DNA of 23,997 nt from an uncultured Atopobium sp. (GCA_938041635.1 CALIAD010000090.1:1-23997); one strand, 5' to 3'. Numbered from the stretch's first letter, positions 15,603 through 23,933 are shown. The notes: generated by a model not told the origin, from the sequence alone. Made by a program: numbers and translations.

Positions 15603-16631
15603 GTGGCTAATCATTTTCGCACTGATGAGCAACAGGAGTCCTCGTTTGATGACCGTTTTGGGGTAATTTCTCAGGATGATCTGAACCAGCTTGACCAGCA
15701 AGACGTTGTGGCTGATCAAGTTGAAACCCAGGACTTTTCTGCTGATGTGCCAGTGGCCCAGGCTGCTGAACCTGTAACAACTGTATCTGATCCATTTGCT
15801 TCAGGAGTAGAGCCTGTACACGTGGTAACTGCTGAACAGCAAAATAACCCTGAGCAGGCGCCTCTTGATCGCGCAAAGTTCTTTGCTGACCTTGCTCAAG
15901 ACGCACCTCAGGTTGAGCGCACTGGTACTCCTACCATCTCTTTTAAGGGTGCCTCGCTTGTGTATCCATCACAGCCAAACCGCCCAGCACTGGATAACAT
16001 CAGCGCTGATATCTACCCAGGCGAGTTTGTCTTTGTAGTTGGACACTCTGGTTCCGGTAAGTCGTCTCTCTTGCGCCTTATTACGCGCGAGCAGAAGGCA
16101 ACTCACGGACAGGTTATTGTTGCTGGTCAGGATCTTACGCGCATGCGTAACTCCAAGGTTCCGTATCTGCGCCGCCAGATTGGTACCGTCTTCCAGGACT
16201 TTAAGCTTCTGCCCGATAAGACCGTCTATGAGAACGTTTCTTTTGCACTTGAGTGCATTGGCAAGCCTCGTTCTGTTATTAAGGTGCAGGTTCCTGAGGT
16301 TCTGCGTCTGGTAGGCCTTGGCCAGAAGATGGACGCTTACCCAGACCAGCTTTCCGGCGGTGAGCAGCAGCGTGTTTCTGTTGCTCGTGCAATGGTTAAC
16401 CGCCCACCACTGCTTATCTGCGACGAGCCTACGGGTAACTTGGACCCAGCAATTTCTTTGGGCATCATGAAGCTTCTTGACCGCATTAACCGTGCGGGCA
16501 CTACGGTTGTAATGGCAACACACGATCGCGAGATGGTTGACTCTATGCGCAAGCGCGTTATCGCACTTGAGGCTGGTCACATTGTCCGCGACCAGGAGAA
16601 GGGAGGCTATGGCTACTATGGGGCTCTCTAA
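15603..16631 (+). CDS. ftsE: Cell-division ATP-binding protein FtsE with N-terminal extension
   Basis: The ATPase of the FtsEX complex, which sits under the membrane and activates peptidoglycan hydrolases during division. The ABC core (about 112-335) shows Walker A GHSGSGKS (147-154), Q-loop VFQDF (196-200), signature LSGGEQQ (250-256) and Walker B LLICDEPTGNLD with D274-E275. Typical FtsE is about 225-230 aa; this one has 342 because of about 110 extra N-terminal residues that are acidic and rich in Gln, Asp and Val and look disordered. The extension is likely real, since GTG 15603 has AAGGAG five bases upstream and no comparable start precedes the ABC core. It overlaps ftsX by 23 bases. Confidence 0.95.
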   Translation: MANHFRTDEQQESSFDDRFGVISQDDLNQLDQQDVVADQVETQDFSADVPVAQAAEPVTTVSDPFASGVEPVHVVTAEQQNNPEQAPLDRAKFFADLAQDAPQVERTGTPTISFKGASLVYPSQPNRPALDNISADIYPGEFVFVVGHSGSGKSSLLRLITREQKATHGQVIVAGQDLTRMRNSKVPYLRRQIGTVFQDFKLLPDKTVYENVSFALECIGKPRSVIKVQVPEVLRLVGLGQKMDAYPDQLSGGEQQRVSVARAMVNRPPLLICDEPTGNLDPAISLGIMKLLDRINRAGTTVVMATHDREMVDSMRKRVIALEAGHIVRDQEKGGYGYYGAL

Positions 16632-17544
16632 TTTTGGATACTCTCTGCGTGAGGCCGGAAGCCACTTTAGAAGGAACTGGTCTACCGCTCTTGGTGCAAT
16701 CGTAACCATCTTCTTGTCACTGTTCATCATCGGCTTGTTTATTCTTGGCTCCGCTCTTATCGAGAACATGGTAGGAAGTGTCGAGAATCGCGTTACTATC
16801 CAGGCATTTCTTTCTGATGATGCAGATCAGTCTGCAGTAACTGCTTTCCAGCAAGAGGTTCAGAGCTGGGATACGGTTGAGTCCGTAACCTATAAGAGCA
16901 AAGATCAGGCTCTTGAGGAGTATCGCACTACCATGAGCTACCGCAATGCTTCCGATGCGGTTTCTGCTCTTGATGGTCAGAATCCTATTCCTGCATCTCT
17001 TGTGATTAAGCTCAAGGACCCTAAGGATGTTCAAGACGTTGCCCAGCGCATTGCCTCTTCATCATCTTTTGCAGCAATTGCTGATAATAAGAGCAATCCA
17101 TCTGGTGATGTTCAGTATGGTCGCGAGACCGTTGAGCGTCTGTTCAGCGTAACAGCATACATTCGTATCGGCGCTATCGGCCTTGTTGGACTTCTGGTGT
17201 TTGTTGCCTTTGTCTTTATTAACAACACCATTCGCCTTGCTATTAATGCTCGCCGTCGTGAGATTGCAATCATGCGTCTGGTCGGTGCATCTAACGGCTT
17301 TATTCGCGGACCATTCCTTATGGAAGGTGTGCTTGAGGCACTTATCGGCGCTCTTCTCGCCATTGCTGTTTTGGTTGTTGGAGCCCACATGCTTCTTCCT
17401 GTAATGGCAGAGAGCATGACCTTCTTGACCTTTGCTATTCCAACAACGGTCATGCTGGGCATGAGCGGCCTTTTGCTGCTCCTTGGCCTGCTGCTGGGAC
17501 TCTTTGGTTCTGCTATTGCTATGGGCCGCTACCTGAAGGCATAG
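16609..17544 (+). CDS. ftsX: Cell-division membrane protein FtsX
   Basis: The membrane partner of FtsE, 311 aa. A first membrane helix (about 27-50) is followed by an outside domain (about 55-180) that contacts cell-wall hydrolases, then three further helices (about 185-207, 237-262, 278-303). This is the standard FtsX plan with a cytoplasmic N-terminus. The conserved INARRREIAIMRLVGAS (212-228) faces the ATPase. I choose ATG 16609, within the end of ftsE, with GAAGG upstream; ATG 16618 is the alternative. The frame stays open farther back inside ftsE, but that is overlap. It stops with TAG and a strong terminator follows. Confidence 0.94.
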   Translation: MATMGLSNFGYSLREAGSHFRRNWSTALGAIVTIFLSLFIIGLFILGSALIENMVGSVENRVTIQAFLSDDADQSAVTAFQQEVQSWDTVESVTYKSKDQALEEYRTTMSYRNASDAVSALDGQNPIPASLVIKLKDPKDVQDVAQRIASSSSFAAIADNKSNPSGDVQYGRETVERLFSVTAYIRIGAIGLVGLLVFVAFVFINNTIRLAINARRREIAIMRLVGASNGFIRGPFLMEGVLEALIGALLAIAVLVVGAHMLLPVMAESMTFLTFAIPTTVMLGMSGLLLLLGLLLGLFGSAIAMGRYLKA

Positions 17545-17621
17545 CAACTAGGCAACCTGGTGCTTCAATTGTTAAAGAGAAGTATCAATTAAGAAAGTTT
17601 TTTGCATAAAGATTGCAAGGT

Positions 17622-17655
17622 AAGACCTCGTGAAAACCGTTCACGGGGTCTTTTT
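17622..17655 (+). terminator. Terminator after ftsX
   Basis: AAGACCTCGTGAA (17622-17634) pairs with TTCACGGGGTCTT (17640-17652) over 13 bp with one G-U pair around AACCG, followed by a run of T. It is a strong terminator. Confidence 0.95.
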
Positions 17656-17741
17656 ACGTTGAACGGTATTTACCAATTTGCAGGTAGGATGATATTTTTA
17701 AGGGTGAATTATTAGGCCACGTACTTGAATGGGGGCCAAGT

Positions 17742-18590
17742 ATGGAGACCAACCTGCACAAATTCCAGGCTTTTACTTCCGCGGCGTATCACAGTAGCTT
17801 TACGGTGGCGGCAGAAGAGCTGGGATGCACTCAGTCGTCTATTAGTCGCATGGTGGCAAGTCTAGAAAAAGAATGGGATGTCCGCTTGTTTAACAGACAT
17901 GGCGGCTATGTAAGTCTGACTCCTGAGGGAAAGACGCTTTTGCCTGTTGCAGAAGAGGTGTGCCAGGCATACAGCAAGTTGAGCAATCAAGTGAATCGCG
18001 TCAGCGCCATTGAGATGGGCGATCTTGTTATCGCAGCGCCTTCGAGCTTTCTTTCACGAGCACTGCCAGGTCATTTGAAGAAGTACATGACCGATCATCC
18101 AAACATCAAAGTTGAAGTTATTGAGTGTACGTATGGAGAAGCCCTGCGTCTTATTAGCAAGGGTAAGGTGGATATTAGTTTTACTATGACTCGCGCAACT
18201 GAGCAGGGATTTACTTCAACTTTATTTGATCATGATGAGGTTATTGTTGTTTCTCAAAAGGGACATTACGAGAAGGACCTTGAGACAATTCCTGTTAAGC
18301 GTCTTATTGAAGAACCCTTTATTGTTGATATTGAGACAGCTCCTCTGCTTCAGAAGCAGCTCAAAAACGCACGTATGACATTTGCATCATCGGATTCATT
18401 CACCATTATGTCCATGGTAGAGTCGGGTCTTGGTGTAAGTTTGTTGCCACTTGAGGCAACAAAAGGTACAAATTTTGATATTGATGTACATCATCTAGAA
18501 ACTCCCGTACATCGTAATGTCTTTATTACACATCGTGTAAAAGGCGAGATGTCGCGCACTACAGAAGAGTTTTTAAAGTATTTGGGTTAA
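17742..18590 (+). CDS. LysR-family transcriptional regulator
   Basis: A 282-aa LysR-type regulator. The N-terminal helix-turn-helix is evident (about 5-62), with SFTVAAEELGCTQSSISRMV (19-38) and VRLFNRHGGYVSLTPEG (47-63). The remainder is the two-lobed effector domain. The ribosome binding site before ATG 17742 is weak (GGGGG at 17731-17735). It is followed by a permease and an amidohydrolase on the same strand, and a LysR-type box lies just before the permease. It therefore probably controls this cassette in response to its substrate. LysR genes are often divergent from their targets; this one is not. Confidence 0.93.
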   Translation: METNLHKFQAFTSAAYHSSFTVAAEELGCTQSSISRMVASLEKEWDVRLFNRHGGYVSLTPEGKTLLPVAEEVCQAYSKLSNQVNRVSAIEMGDLVIAAPSSFLSRALPGHLKKYMTDHPNIKVEVIECTYGEALRLISKGKVDISFTMTRATEQGFTSTLFDHDEVIVVSQKGHYEKDLETIPVKRLIEEPFIVDIETAPLLQKQLKNARMTFASSDSFTIMSMVESGLGVSLLPLEATKGTNFDIDVHHLETPVHRNVFITHRVKGEMSRTTEEFLKYLG

Positions 18591-18600
18591 AGATTGATAC

Positions 18601-18621
18601 ATAGTTGTGTACGTTAACTAT
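18601..18621. promoter_or_regulatory. Candidate LysR-type binding box
   Basis: ATAGTT-N9-AACTAT is a perfect 6-bp inverted repeat and contains a T-N11-A core (T18605, A18617), the usual LysR-type pattern. It abuts a good -35 box for the permease gene, the typical position for activation. Confidence 0.5.
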
Positions 18622-18649
18622 TTGAAAATTGCATAACTGTTATTAGATT
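18622..18649 (+). promoter_or_regulatory. Candidate promoter of permease and amidohydrolase
   Basis: TTGAAA (18622-18627) and TAGATT (18644-18649) are separated by 16 bases. The -35 matches five of six consensus positions; the -10 is weaker, which suits an activator-dependent promoter. Confidence 0.4.
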
Positions 18650-18814
18650 TTGGTAAAGATGTAAAAAGATTTAACTACCGCTCGCGGTTGTAGCTTTCAC
18701 GCTTACGGGTTTATCTGACGCTCAGAGGGCGCTACTTCTTTTTTCAAATGGCTTCGGGTGCAAACATAGTCTCATCAAGTTCTTCGTCCGAGTAATTACG
18801 GGAAGGAGTGGGAC

Positions 18815-20257
18815 ATGGCAGAAAATGCCGAGGCACCTGAGATGCAAAAGTCGTTGAGTCTATTCAACTTCTTTACCATCGGATTTGGTGCGATCATTGG
18901 TACCGGATGGGTGCTCCTGGTAGGCGACTGGATGGTTCTTGGTGGAGGACCATTCCCCGCGATGATCGCATTTGCAATTGGCGCAATTTTCCTTGTACCA
19001 ATTGGATGTGTTTTTGGCGAGCTCACTGCTGCTATTCCAATTTCTGGTGGCATCATTGAGTACGTCGATAGGACATTCGGCCGCCCAATGGGCTTTTTTA
19101 CCGGCTGGATGCTTCTTCTGGGCAACGCTCCACTATGTCCTTGGGAGGCAATTGCTATTTCCACGCTTCTCACCGACCGTTTTGGTGCATTCCCTGTTCT
19201 TTCTTGGCTGAGGTCCGTTAAGCTCTACACCATTCTTGGTGCAGATGTTTACCTGTGGCCAACAGTTATCGCTCTTTGCTTTGCTATCCTGGTCATCTTC
19301 CTTAACTTCAAGGGCGCTGGCGCAGCAGCTAAGCTTTCGAGCTTCCTGACTAAGGCTCTGCTGACTGGTATGATCCTTGCAATGGTTATCTCCTTTGCAA
19401 CTGGTTCTCCAAGCAACGGCCTCCCAATCTTCTCCCAGGCAACTGAGGTTGCAGGTGGTGAGGGAACAAAGGCTACCACCTTCTTTGGTGGCATCATTGC
19501 AGTTCTTGTTATGACTCCATTCTTCTACGCTGGCTTTGACACCATTCCACAGCAGGCAGAAGAGGCTTCTTCTGACCTTGACTGGAAGAAGTTTGGTATC
19601 ATTCCTGCACTTGCACTTATGGCATCTGGTGTCTTCTATCTCATCTGCATCTATGCATTCGGAACTATGATTAACTGGCACGAGTTTGTTAAGTCTTCCG
19701 TTCCTGCACTTGCAGTTCTCGAGCGCATCAACCTGTTCTTCTACATTGCAATGCTCATCATTGCAACACTTGGACCTCTGGGCCCAATGAACTCCTTCTT
19801 TGGTGCTTCAACTCGTCTGATGCTTGCTCTTGGTCGTAAGAAGATGCTCCCAGAGGCATTCGCAAAGCTTGACCCTAAGTCCGGCGCACCTCTGACCGCA
19901 AACATGTTCATGGCTGGCCTGACCCTTGTTGGTCCATTCCTTGGTCGCAACATGCTCGTTCCTCTGACCAACGTTGCTTCTCTCGGCTTCATCTTTGCAT
20001 GCACCATGGCTGGCGTTGCCTGCCTGCGCCTGCGTCAGACCGAGCCAGACCTGCCTCGTCCTTACAAGGTCAACGGTGGTATCGCAGGTATCATGGCTGC
20101 AATTCTTGCTGGTAGTATCATCATCGGCCTGATGGTTGTTCCTTTCAGCCCTGCAGCTCTGAAGCCAGTTGAGTGGATCATCACCATTTCTTGGATTGTC
20201 ATTGGTATGGCCATCTTCATGATCTTTGGTCGTCAGTCTGAGAAGGCAGCAGCATAA
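18815..20257 (+). CDS. APC-superfamily amino acid/amine permease
   Basis: A 480-aa membrane transporter with about 12 hydrophobic helices. The first helix carries FGAIIGTGW (24-32), the unwound glycine-rich substrate site of APC transporters, and later segments such as ELTAAIPISGGIIEYVDRTFG and RLRQTEPDLPRPYKV are family-like. It imports an amino acid or related compound, substrate unknown. AAGGAG stands six bases before ATG 18815. Codons are strongly biased to C-ending forms, suggesting high expression. The amidohydrolase follows after 136 bases with a hairpin between them. Confidence 0.93.
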   Translation: MAENAEAPEMQKSLSLFNFFTIGFGAIIGTGWVLLVGDWMVLGGGPFPAMIAFAIGAIFLVPIGCVFGELTAAIPISGGIIEYVDRTFGRPMGFFTGWMLLLGNAPLCPWEAIAISTLLTDRFGAFPVLSWLRSVKLYTILGADVYLWPTVIALCFAILVIFLNFKGAGAAAKLSSFLTKALLTGMILAMVISFATGSPSNGLPIFSQATEVAGGEGTKATTFFGGIIAVLVMTPFFYAGFDTIPQQAEEASSDLDWKKFGIIPALALMASGVFYLICIYAFGTMINWHEFVKSSVPALAVLERINLFFYIAMLIIATLGPLGPMNSFFGASTRLMLALGRKKMLPEAFAKLDPKSGAPLTANMFMAGLTLVGPFLGRNMLVPLTNVASLGFIFACTMAGVACLRLRQTEPDLPRPYKVNGGIAGIMAAILAGSIIIGLMVVPFSPAALKPVEWIITISWIVIGMAIFMIFGRQSEKAAA

Positions 20258-20327
20258 GTTGCTTGCAAGCTCTAAAGGTTTCATCGGTACGTTGAACTAA
20301 GCACGTTATTTGTTTCTTTAGTTTGGA

Positions 20328-20360
20328 TTTTTTGCGCCCAAAAAGGGTGGGCGCAAAAAA
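20328..20360. repeat. Hairpin with inverted polarity between permease and amidohydrolase
   Basis: TTTTTTGCGCCCA (20328-20340) pairs perfectly with TGGGCGCAAAAAA (20348-20360) over 13 bp. A run of T comes before and a run of A after, the opposite of a Rho-independent terminator on either strand. It ends 33 bases before the amidohydrolase start and does not include its ribosome binding site. Confidence 0.65.
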
Positions 20361-20393
20361 ATAGTATGTATCATTTACTAGAGGGGGAAAGAA

Positions 20394-21641
20394 ATGAGTA
20401 AGATTGCTTTTGTAGGCGGAAAGCTCGTTGACGGCACTGGCGCCGCTCCTGTTGAGGATTCTCTTGTCCTCGTAGACGACAAGAAGATCGCTTATGCTGG
20501 TCCTCGCACTGAGGTTCCAGAGGGCTATGAGGTCCGTGACATCCAGGGCCGCACCATTATGCCAGGTCTTATCGATACCCACCTGCACTTCTCCGGCAAC
20601 CTGACCGACAACGATAACGACTGGGTTATCGAGTCCGTTGCTCAGAAGCAGGCATGCGCTGTCAAGCAGTCCTGGGACGCTCTCTCCCACGGTCTTACCA
20701 CCGTCTGCGAGATTGGCCGCAATGGTATCGCAATTCGTGACCTCGTCAACATGGGTATCATGGAAGGCCCACGTATCTACGCTACCGGCCTTGGCTTCTG
20801 CCGCGTTGCTGGTCACGGTGACTGCCACCAGCTCCCACAGGAGATTTCCAAGAATGGTCACCCATGGGGCGATCAGGTAGACGGTCCTTGGGATCTTCGT
20901 AAGGCAGTTCGTCGTCGCCTTCGTGAGAACCCAGACGCAATCAAGATTTGGGCAACCGGTGGCGGAATTTGGCACTGGGACTCCGGTCGCGATCAGCACT
21001 ACTGCTACGAGGAGATCAAGGCAGTTTGCGACGAGGCAGCAATGGTTGGCATTCCTGTTTGGTCACACTCCTATAACAGCTTCTCCGCTGCTTATGACTC
21101 CGTCCGTTGTGGCTGCGAGCAGATGATTCACGGCTTCGAGCTTGATGCAAAGACCATGGATCTTATGTGCGAGCAGGGCACCTTCTTCACTCCTACCATC
21201 GGCTTCCTGCCAACTTGGTACGGAACTTATCCACCAGAGTGGACTCCAGAGCTCGACGCATTTGCAGGCGACACTGTTGTTGAGAAGGGCCTCAACCGTA
21301 CATACGAGAACCTCCGTGCTGCTAACGAGCGCGGCGTCACTCTCACCATCGGCTCCGACTCCTTCAGCTTCGTAACTCCTTACGGCTGGGTCACCATCGA
21401 CGAGATGTATGACTTCGTTGAGAAGGCTGGCGTCACCGTTCTTGAGACCATCAAGGCTGCTACTCTTAACGGCGCAAAGATGGTTCACCACGAGGATGAG
21501 TTTGGCTCCCTCGAGGCTGGCAAGCTTGCTGACCTCCTGGTTGTCAAGGGCGACGTTGCTACCAACATCCGCGACCTTACCCCAGATAACATGGAAGTTA
21601 TCATGAAGGAAGGCAGCGAGGTTATTCGCGGCACCTTCTAA
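20394..21641 (+). CDS. Metal-dependent amidohydrolase (prolidase/imidazolonepropionase-like)
   Basis: A 415-aa amidohydrolase-superfamily enzyme that cleaves an amide or peptide-like bond with a two-metal centre in the cytoplasm. Metal ligands are recognisable: H63 and H65 in DTHLH, K184 in AIKIWATGGG (likely carboxylated), H225 in VWSHSY, H246 in MIHGFE and D322 in IGSDSF. The N- and C-terminal beta-sandwich parts are present. It resembles the subgroup that hydrolyses Xaa-Pro-like or N-acyl compounds, but the substrate cannot be read from the sequence. The strong GAGGGGGAAAG precedes ATG 20394. With the permease and LysR regulator it forms an uptake-and-hydrolysis unit. Codon bias is strong. 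Confidence 0.92.
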   Translation: MSKIAFVGGKLVDGTGAAPVEDSLVLVDDKKIAYAGPRTEVPEGYEVRDIQGRTIMPGLIDTHLHFSGNLTDNDNDWVIESVAQKQACAVKQSWDALSHGLTTVCEIGRNGIAIRDLVNMGIMEGPRIYATGLGFCRVAGHGDCHQLPQEISKNGHPWGDQVDGPWDLRKAVRRRLRENPDAIKIWATGGGIWHWDSGRDQHYCYEEIKAVCDEAAMVGIPVWSHSYNSFSAAYDSVRCGCEQMIHGFELDAKTMDLMCEQGTFFTPTIGFLPTWYGTYPPEWTPELDAFAGDTVVEKGLNRTYENLRAANERGVTLTIGSDSFSFVTPYGWVTIDEMYDFVEKAGVTVLETIKAATLNGAKMVHHEDEFGSLEAGKLADLLVVKGDVATNIRDLTPDNMEVIMKEGSEVIRGTF

Positions 21642-21662
21642 GAGGTAAACCAATCCCTTCTG

Positions 21663-21698
21663 GAGCCCCTATGCAGTCTCTGCATAGGGGCTCTTTTT
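21663..21698 (+). terminator. Terminator after the amidohydrolase
   Basis: GAGCCCCTATGCAG (21663-21676) pairs perfectly with CTGCATAGGGGCTC (21680-21693) over 14 bp around TCT, followed by TTTTTG. A strong terminator. Confidence 0.97.
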
Positions 21699-21712
21699 GT
21701 GTGTACAGGAGT

Positions 21713-21783
21713 GGCGAGAAACCCGGCGAGGGTTCCGACGTCTATCCGTCGAGATGTTCGTCGAGAAACCCGTCGAGATCCCT
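21713..21783. repeat. 12-bp tandem array upstream of RNase R gene
   Basis: Six units of about 12 bp begin at 21713, 21725, 21737, 21748, 21760 and 21772 (spacing 12, 12, 11, 12, 12). The core is G-T/G-CGAG followed by AAACCC in two units; the third unit is degenerate. An 8-bp inverted pair GGCGAGAA (21713-21720) and TTCTCGCC (21789-21796) encloses the array. The frame is open through it by chance, but it is outside the gene as I place it. Confidence 0.7.
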
Positions 21784-21856
21784 GGAACTTCTCGCCTTAT
21801 CTGCGCATCGTCTATCACAAGGCACTTTAGGGTACATATCAGAAGATTCATTGGGT

Positions 21857-21873
21857 CAGCGCAAAAGGCGCTG
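21857..21873 (+). other. Hairpin before the RNase R ribosome binding site
   Basis: CAGCGC (21857-21862) pairs with GCGCTG (21868-21873) around AAAAG, 12 bases before AGGAGG (21886-21891). No T-run follows. It may structure the 5' end of the mRNA. Confidence 0.45.
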
Positions 21874-21895
21874 GCTTCTACCTACAGGAGGATTT

Positions 21896-23908
21896 TTGGC
21901 TAGAAAACGCATACATAAAGGAAACCGTCGTCAGGGACGTGCAAAAGTCTCAAAGCGACCATCGGCGCTGCTTACGGGCACGTTGAGCCTTTCTCGCCCA
22001 GGAGTTGCTACCGTAAGCACCCCTGAGGGAACGTATGCGCTGGCCAAGCACGGTATTCACGAGGCAATGCACGGAGATGAGGTTCAGGTTTCGCTGGTCT
22101 CGGCCAAGGGAAAGACTCCTCTGGCAAACGTGCGTTTTGTGCTTACGCGAGCTACTCAGACGTTTTTGGGCATCTACCACGACGCTGGTCCACTTGGCGC
22201 TGTAGTGCCGCTGGATAGTCGTATCCAGCGAGATTTCTTTGTGCTTCCCGAAGATCCTTCTGTTGGACGTCATTACGTTTTTGAAGGTGATGTGGTTGTC
22301 GCGCGCATTACGGAGTATCCAACGCGTAAAAGCGCTGCCGTGGTTACCATTGAGCGCCGCGTGGGCTCTGCCGAAGATCTGGACATGAACGTTGAGGCAA
22401 CTATTGCTTCATATGGCCTGGCAACAGAATTTTCTATCAAGGCGCAAAGACAGGCCGAGAAAATCTCCGTTGACGCAGATAAAGCGCTTGCGGAAGACGT
22501 TTCAAGACACGATTTGCGAGAAAATCTGTGTATCACCGTAGACCCTGCAGATGCTAAAGACTTTGATGATGCCGTTGGTGCGCGCAAGCTTGAAGACGGC
22601 GGCTTTGAGCTGTGGGTTCATATTGCAGACGTGGCTCACTATGTGAAATGGGATTCTCCCATTGATCTGGAAGCTCGCATTCGCACCTGCTCGGCATATT
22701 TAGTTGACCGCGTGTTGCCTATGCTTCCAGAGAAACTCTGCAACGACGTGTGCTCTCTGCGACCAGCTGAAGACAGGCTGGCCATGTCGGTAAAGATGAC
22801 TTTGAGCAGTTCAGGCAAGATTCTTGGCGCAACGGCCATGAATTCCGTTATTCGCTCACGAGCAAGACTTAGCTACGACCAGGTAGATAGCTATCTCCAA
22901 GGTGATACTGCGGCACTTGATTCGGATGTTTCTGCAGAAGACGCCGGCGCAATCAAAGAAATGATTGGCGTGCTCAATCAAATCCGCGCGCTTCGAGAAG
23001 AGATTCGCGAGAAACGCGGCTCAGTAGATTTTGAGAGCGTGGAAACGCGCGTAGTGCTTGACGAGAATAACAAGCCAGTTGGCGTCTCGGTGCGAGAGCG
23101 CACTCAGGCAACGGGGCTTATCGAGGAAGCAATGCTCGCGGCTAATGAGAGCGTTGCGCATATGCTCAGCCAGCACGACCTTGAGTCAGCATATCGAGTG
23201 CATGAGCAGCCTTCGCCAGAGTCACTCAAGCTTGCGGTTACTCCGCTTGTAGCTATGGGGGCACTTGAGCCAGACGTTGCGTCTCGTATTGCCATTGGCG
23301 ACCAGACCGCGCTGCAAGAAGCGCTGGAGTCAGTGCATGGCACACGTTATGCTCGCGTGGTAAATGCGCAGCTGCTCAGGGCCCAAAAACGAGCAATTTA
23401 TTTGCCAACTAATCAGGGACACTTTGCCTTGGGAGCAGACGCGTACTGTCACTTTACCTCGCCAATTAGGCGCTATCCTGACGTGATAGTTCACCGCACA
23501 CTCAAACGTTTGCTTCGTGGTCAGACGGCATCTCGCGCAGAGCTCAGCGCGTTACCGGACATCTGCAGTACCTGCTCTGAGCAGGAGCGCAAGGCAGATG
23601 CGGCAGCTCGTGCTACGCAAAAGATTAAGCTGGCCGAGTACTATCAGAGCCGTCTGGGAGAAGAAACGTGGGGAACCATTGACGGTTGCGAGCGCTTTGG
23701 CCTGTTCATTACGCTGGACGGCACCTACGCCGACGGTCTTCTCGCCGTGAGGGACTTGGGCCACGAATGGTATGTGTATGACCAGGAGACGCTGGCACTG
23801 ATAGGGGAATCAACAGGCAAAACGTATCGAATTGGCGGACGTGTACGCGTGAAGATTTCTGGCGTAAATGTGGCTCGTGGCCAGATTGATTTGGCACTTG
23901 TGGAATAA
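21896..23908 (+). CDS. rnr: Ribonuclease R (RNB-family 3'-5' exoribonuclease)
   Basis: A 670-aa enzyme that degrades structured RNA from the 3' end and takes part in rRNA quality control. A basic N-terminal tail (KRIHKGNRRQGRAKVSKR) precedes cold-shock-like domains (about 25-160). The RNB catalytic domain starts near 205 and has D216, D222, D224 and D225 in DPADAKDFDDA; HFTSPIRRYPD is also typical. A C-terminal S1 domain (about 585-668) completes it. E. coli RNase R is longer (813 aa). I start at TTG 21896 with AGGAGG four bases upstream; the frame is open further upstream into the preceding terminator, where the residues look non-conserved and repeat-derived. The stop is TAA. Confidence 0.93.
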   Translation: MARKRIHKGNRRQGRAKVSKRPSALLTGTLSLSRPGVATVSTPEGTYALAKHGIHEAMHGDEVQVSLVSAKGKTPLANVRFVLTRATQTFLGIYHDAGPLGAVVPLDSRIQRDFFVLPEDPSVGRHYVFEGDVVVARITEYPTRKSAAVVTIERRVGSAEDLDMNVEATIASYGLATEFSIKAQRQAEKISVDADKALAEDVSRHDLRENLCITVDPADAKDFDDAVGARKLEDGGFELWVHIADVAHYVKWDSPIDLEARIRTCSAYLVDRVLPMLPEKLCNDVCSLRPAEDRLAMSVKMTLSSSGKILGATAMNSVIRSRARLSYDQVDSYLQGDTAALDSDVSAEDAGAIKEMIGVLNQIRALREEIREKRGSVDFESVETRVVLDENNKPVGVSVRERTQATGLIEEAMLAANESVAHMLSQHDLESAYRVHEQPSPESLKLAVTPLVAMGALEPDVASRIAIGDQTALQEALESVHGTRYARVVNAQLLRAQKRAIYLPTNQGHFALGADAYCHFTSPIRRYPDVIVHRTLKRLLRGQTASRAELSALPDICSTCSEQERKADAAARATQKIKLAEYYQSRLGEETWGTIDGCERFGLFITLDGTYADGLLAVRDLGHEWYVYDQETLALIGESTGKTYRIGGRVRVKISGVNVARGQIDLALVE

Positions 23909-23933
23909 TAAGCAGGTAGATTACGTGCAGGTT

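Noticed and set aside
16537..16608. Extended FtsX start inside ftsE
   Set aside because: The added residues are the frame-shifted reading of the FtsE C-terminus; the start at 16609 fits FtsX length and membrane layout.
15969..16769. 266-codon open frame on the - strand
   Set aside because: Antisense to ftsE and ftsX, no ribosome binding site, no family features.
21713..21783. CRISPR array
   Set aside because: The units are 12 bp, contiguous and imperfect, with no spacers and no cas genes in the window.
21671..21895. RNase R with 75 extra N-terminal residues
   Set aside because: The extension would start within a terminator hairpin and run through the tandem array; AGGAGG before TTG 21896 marks a much better start.
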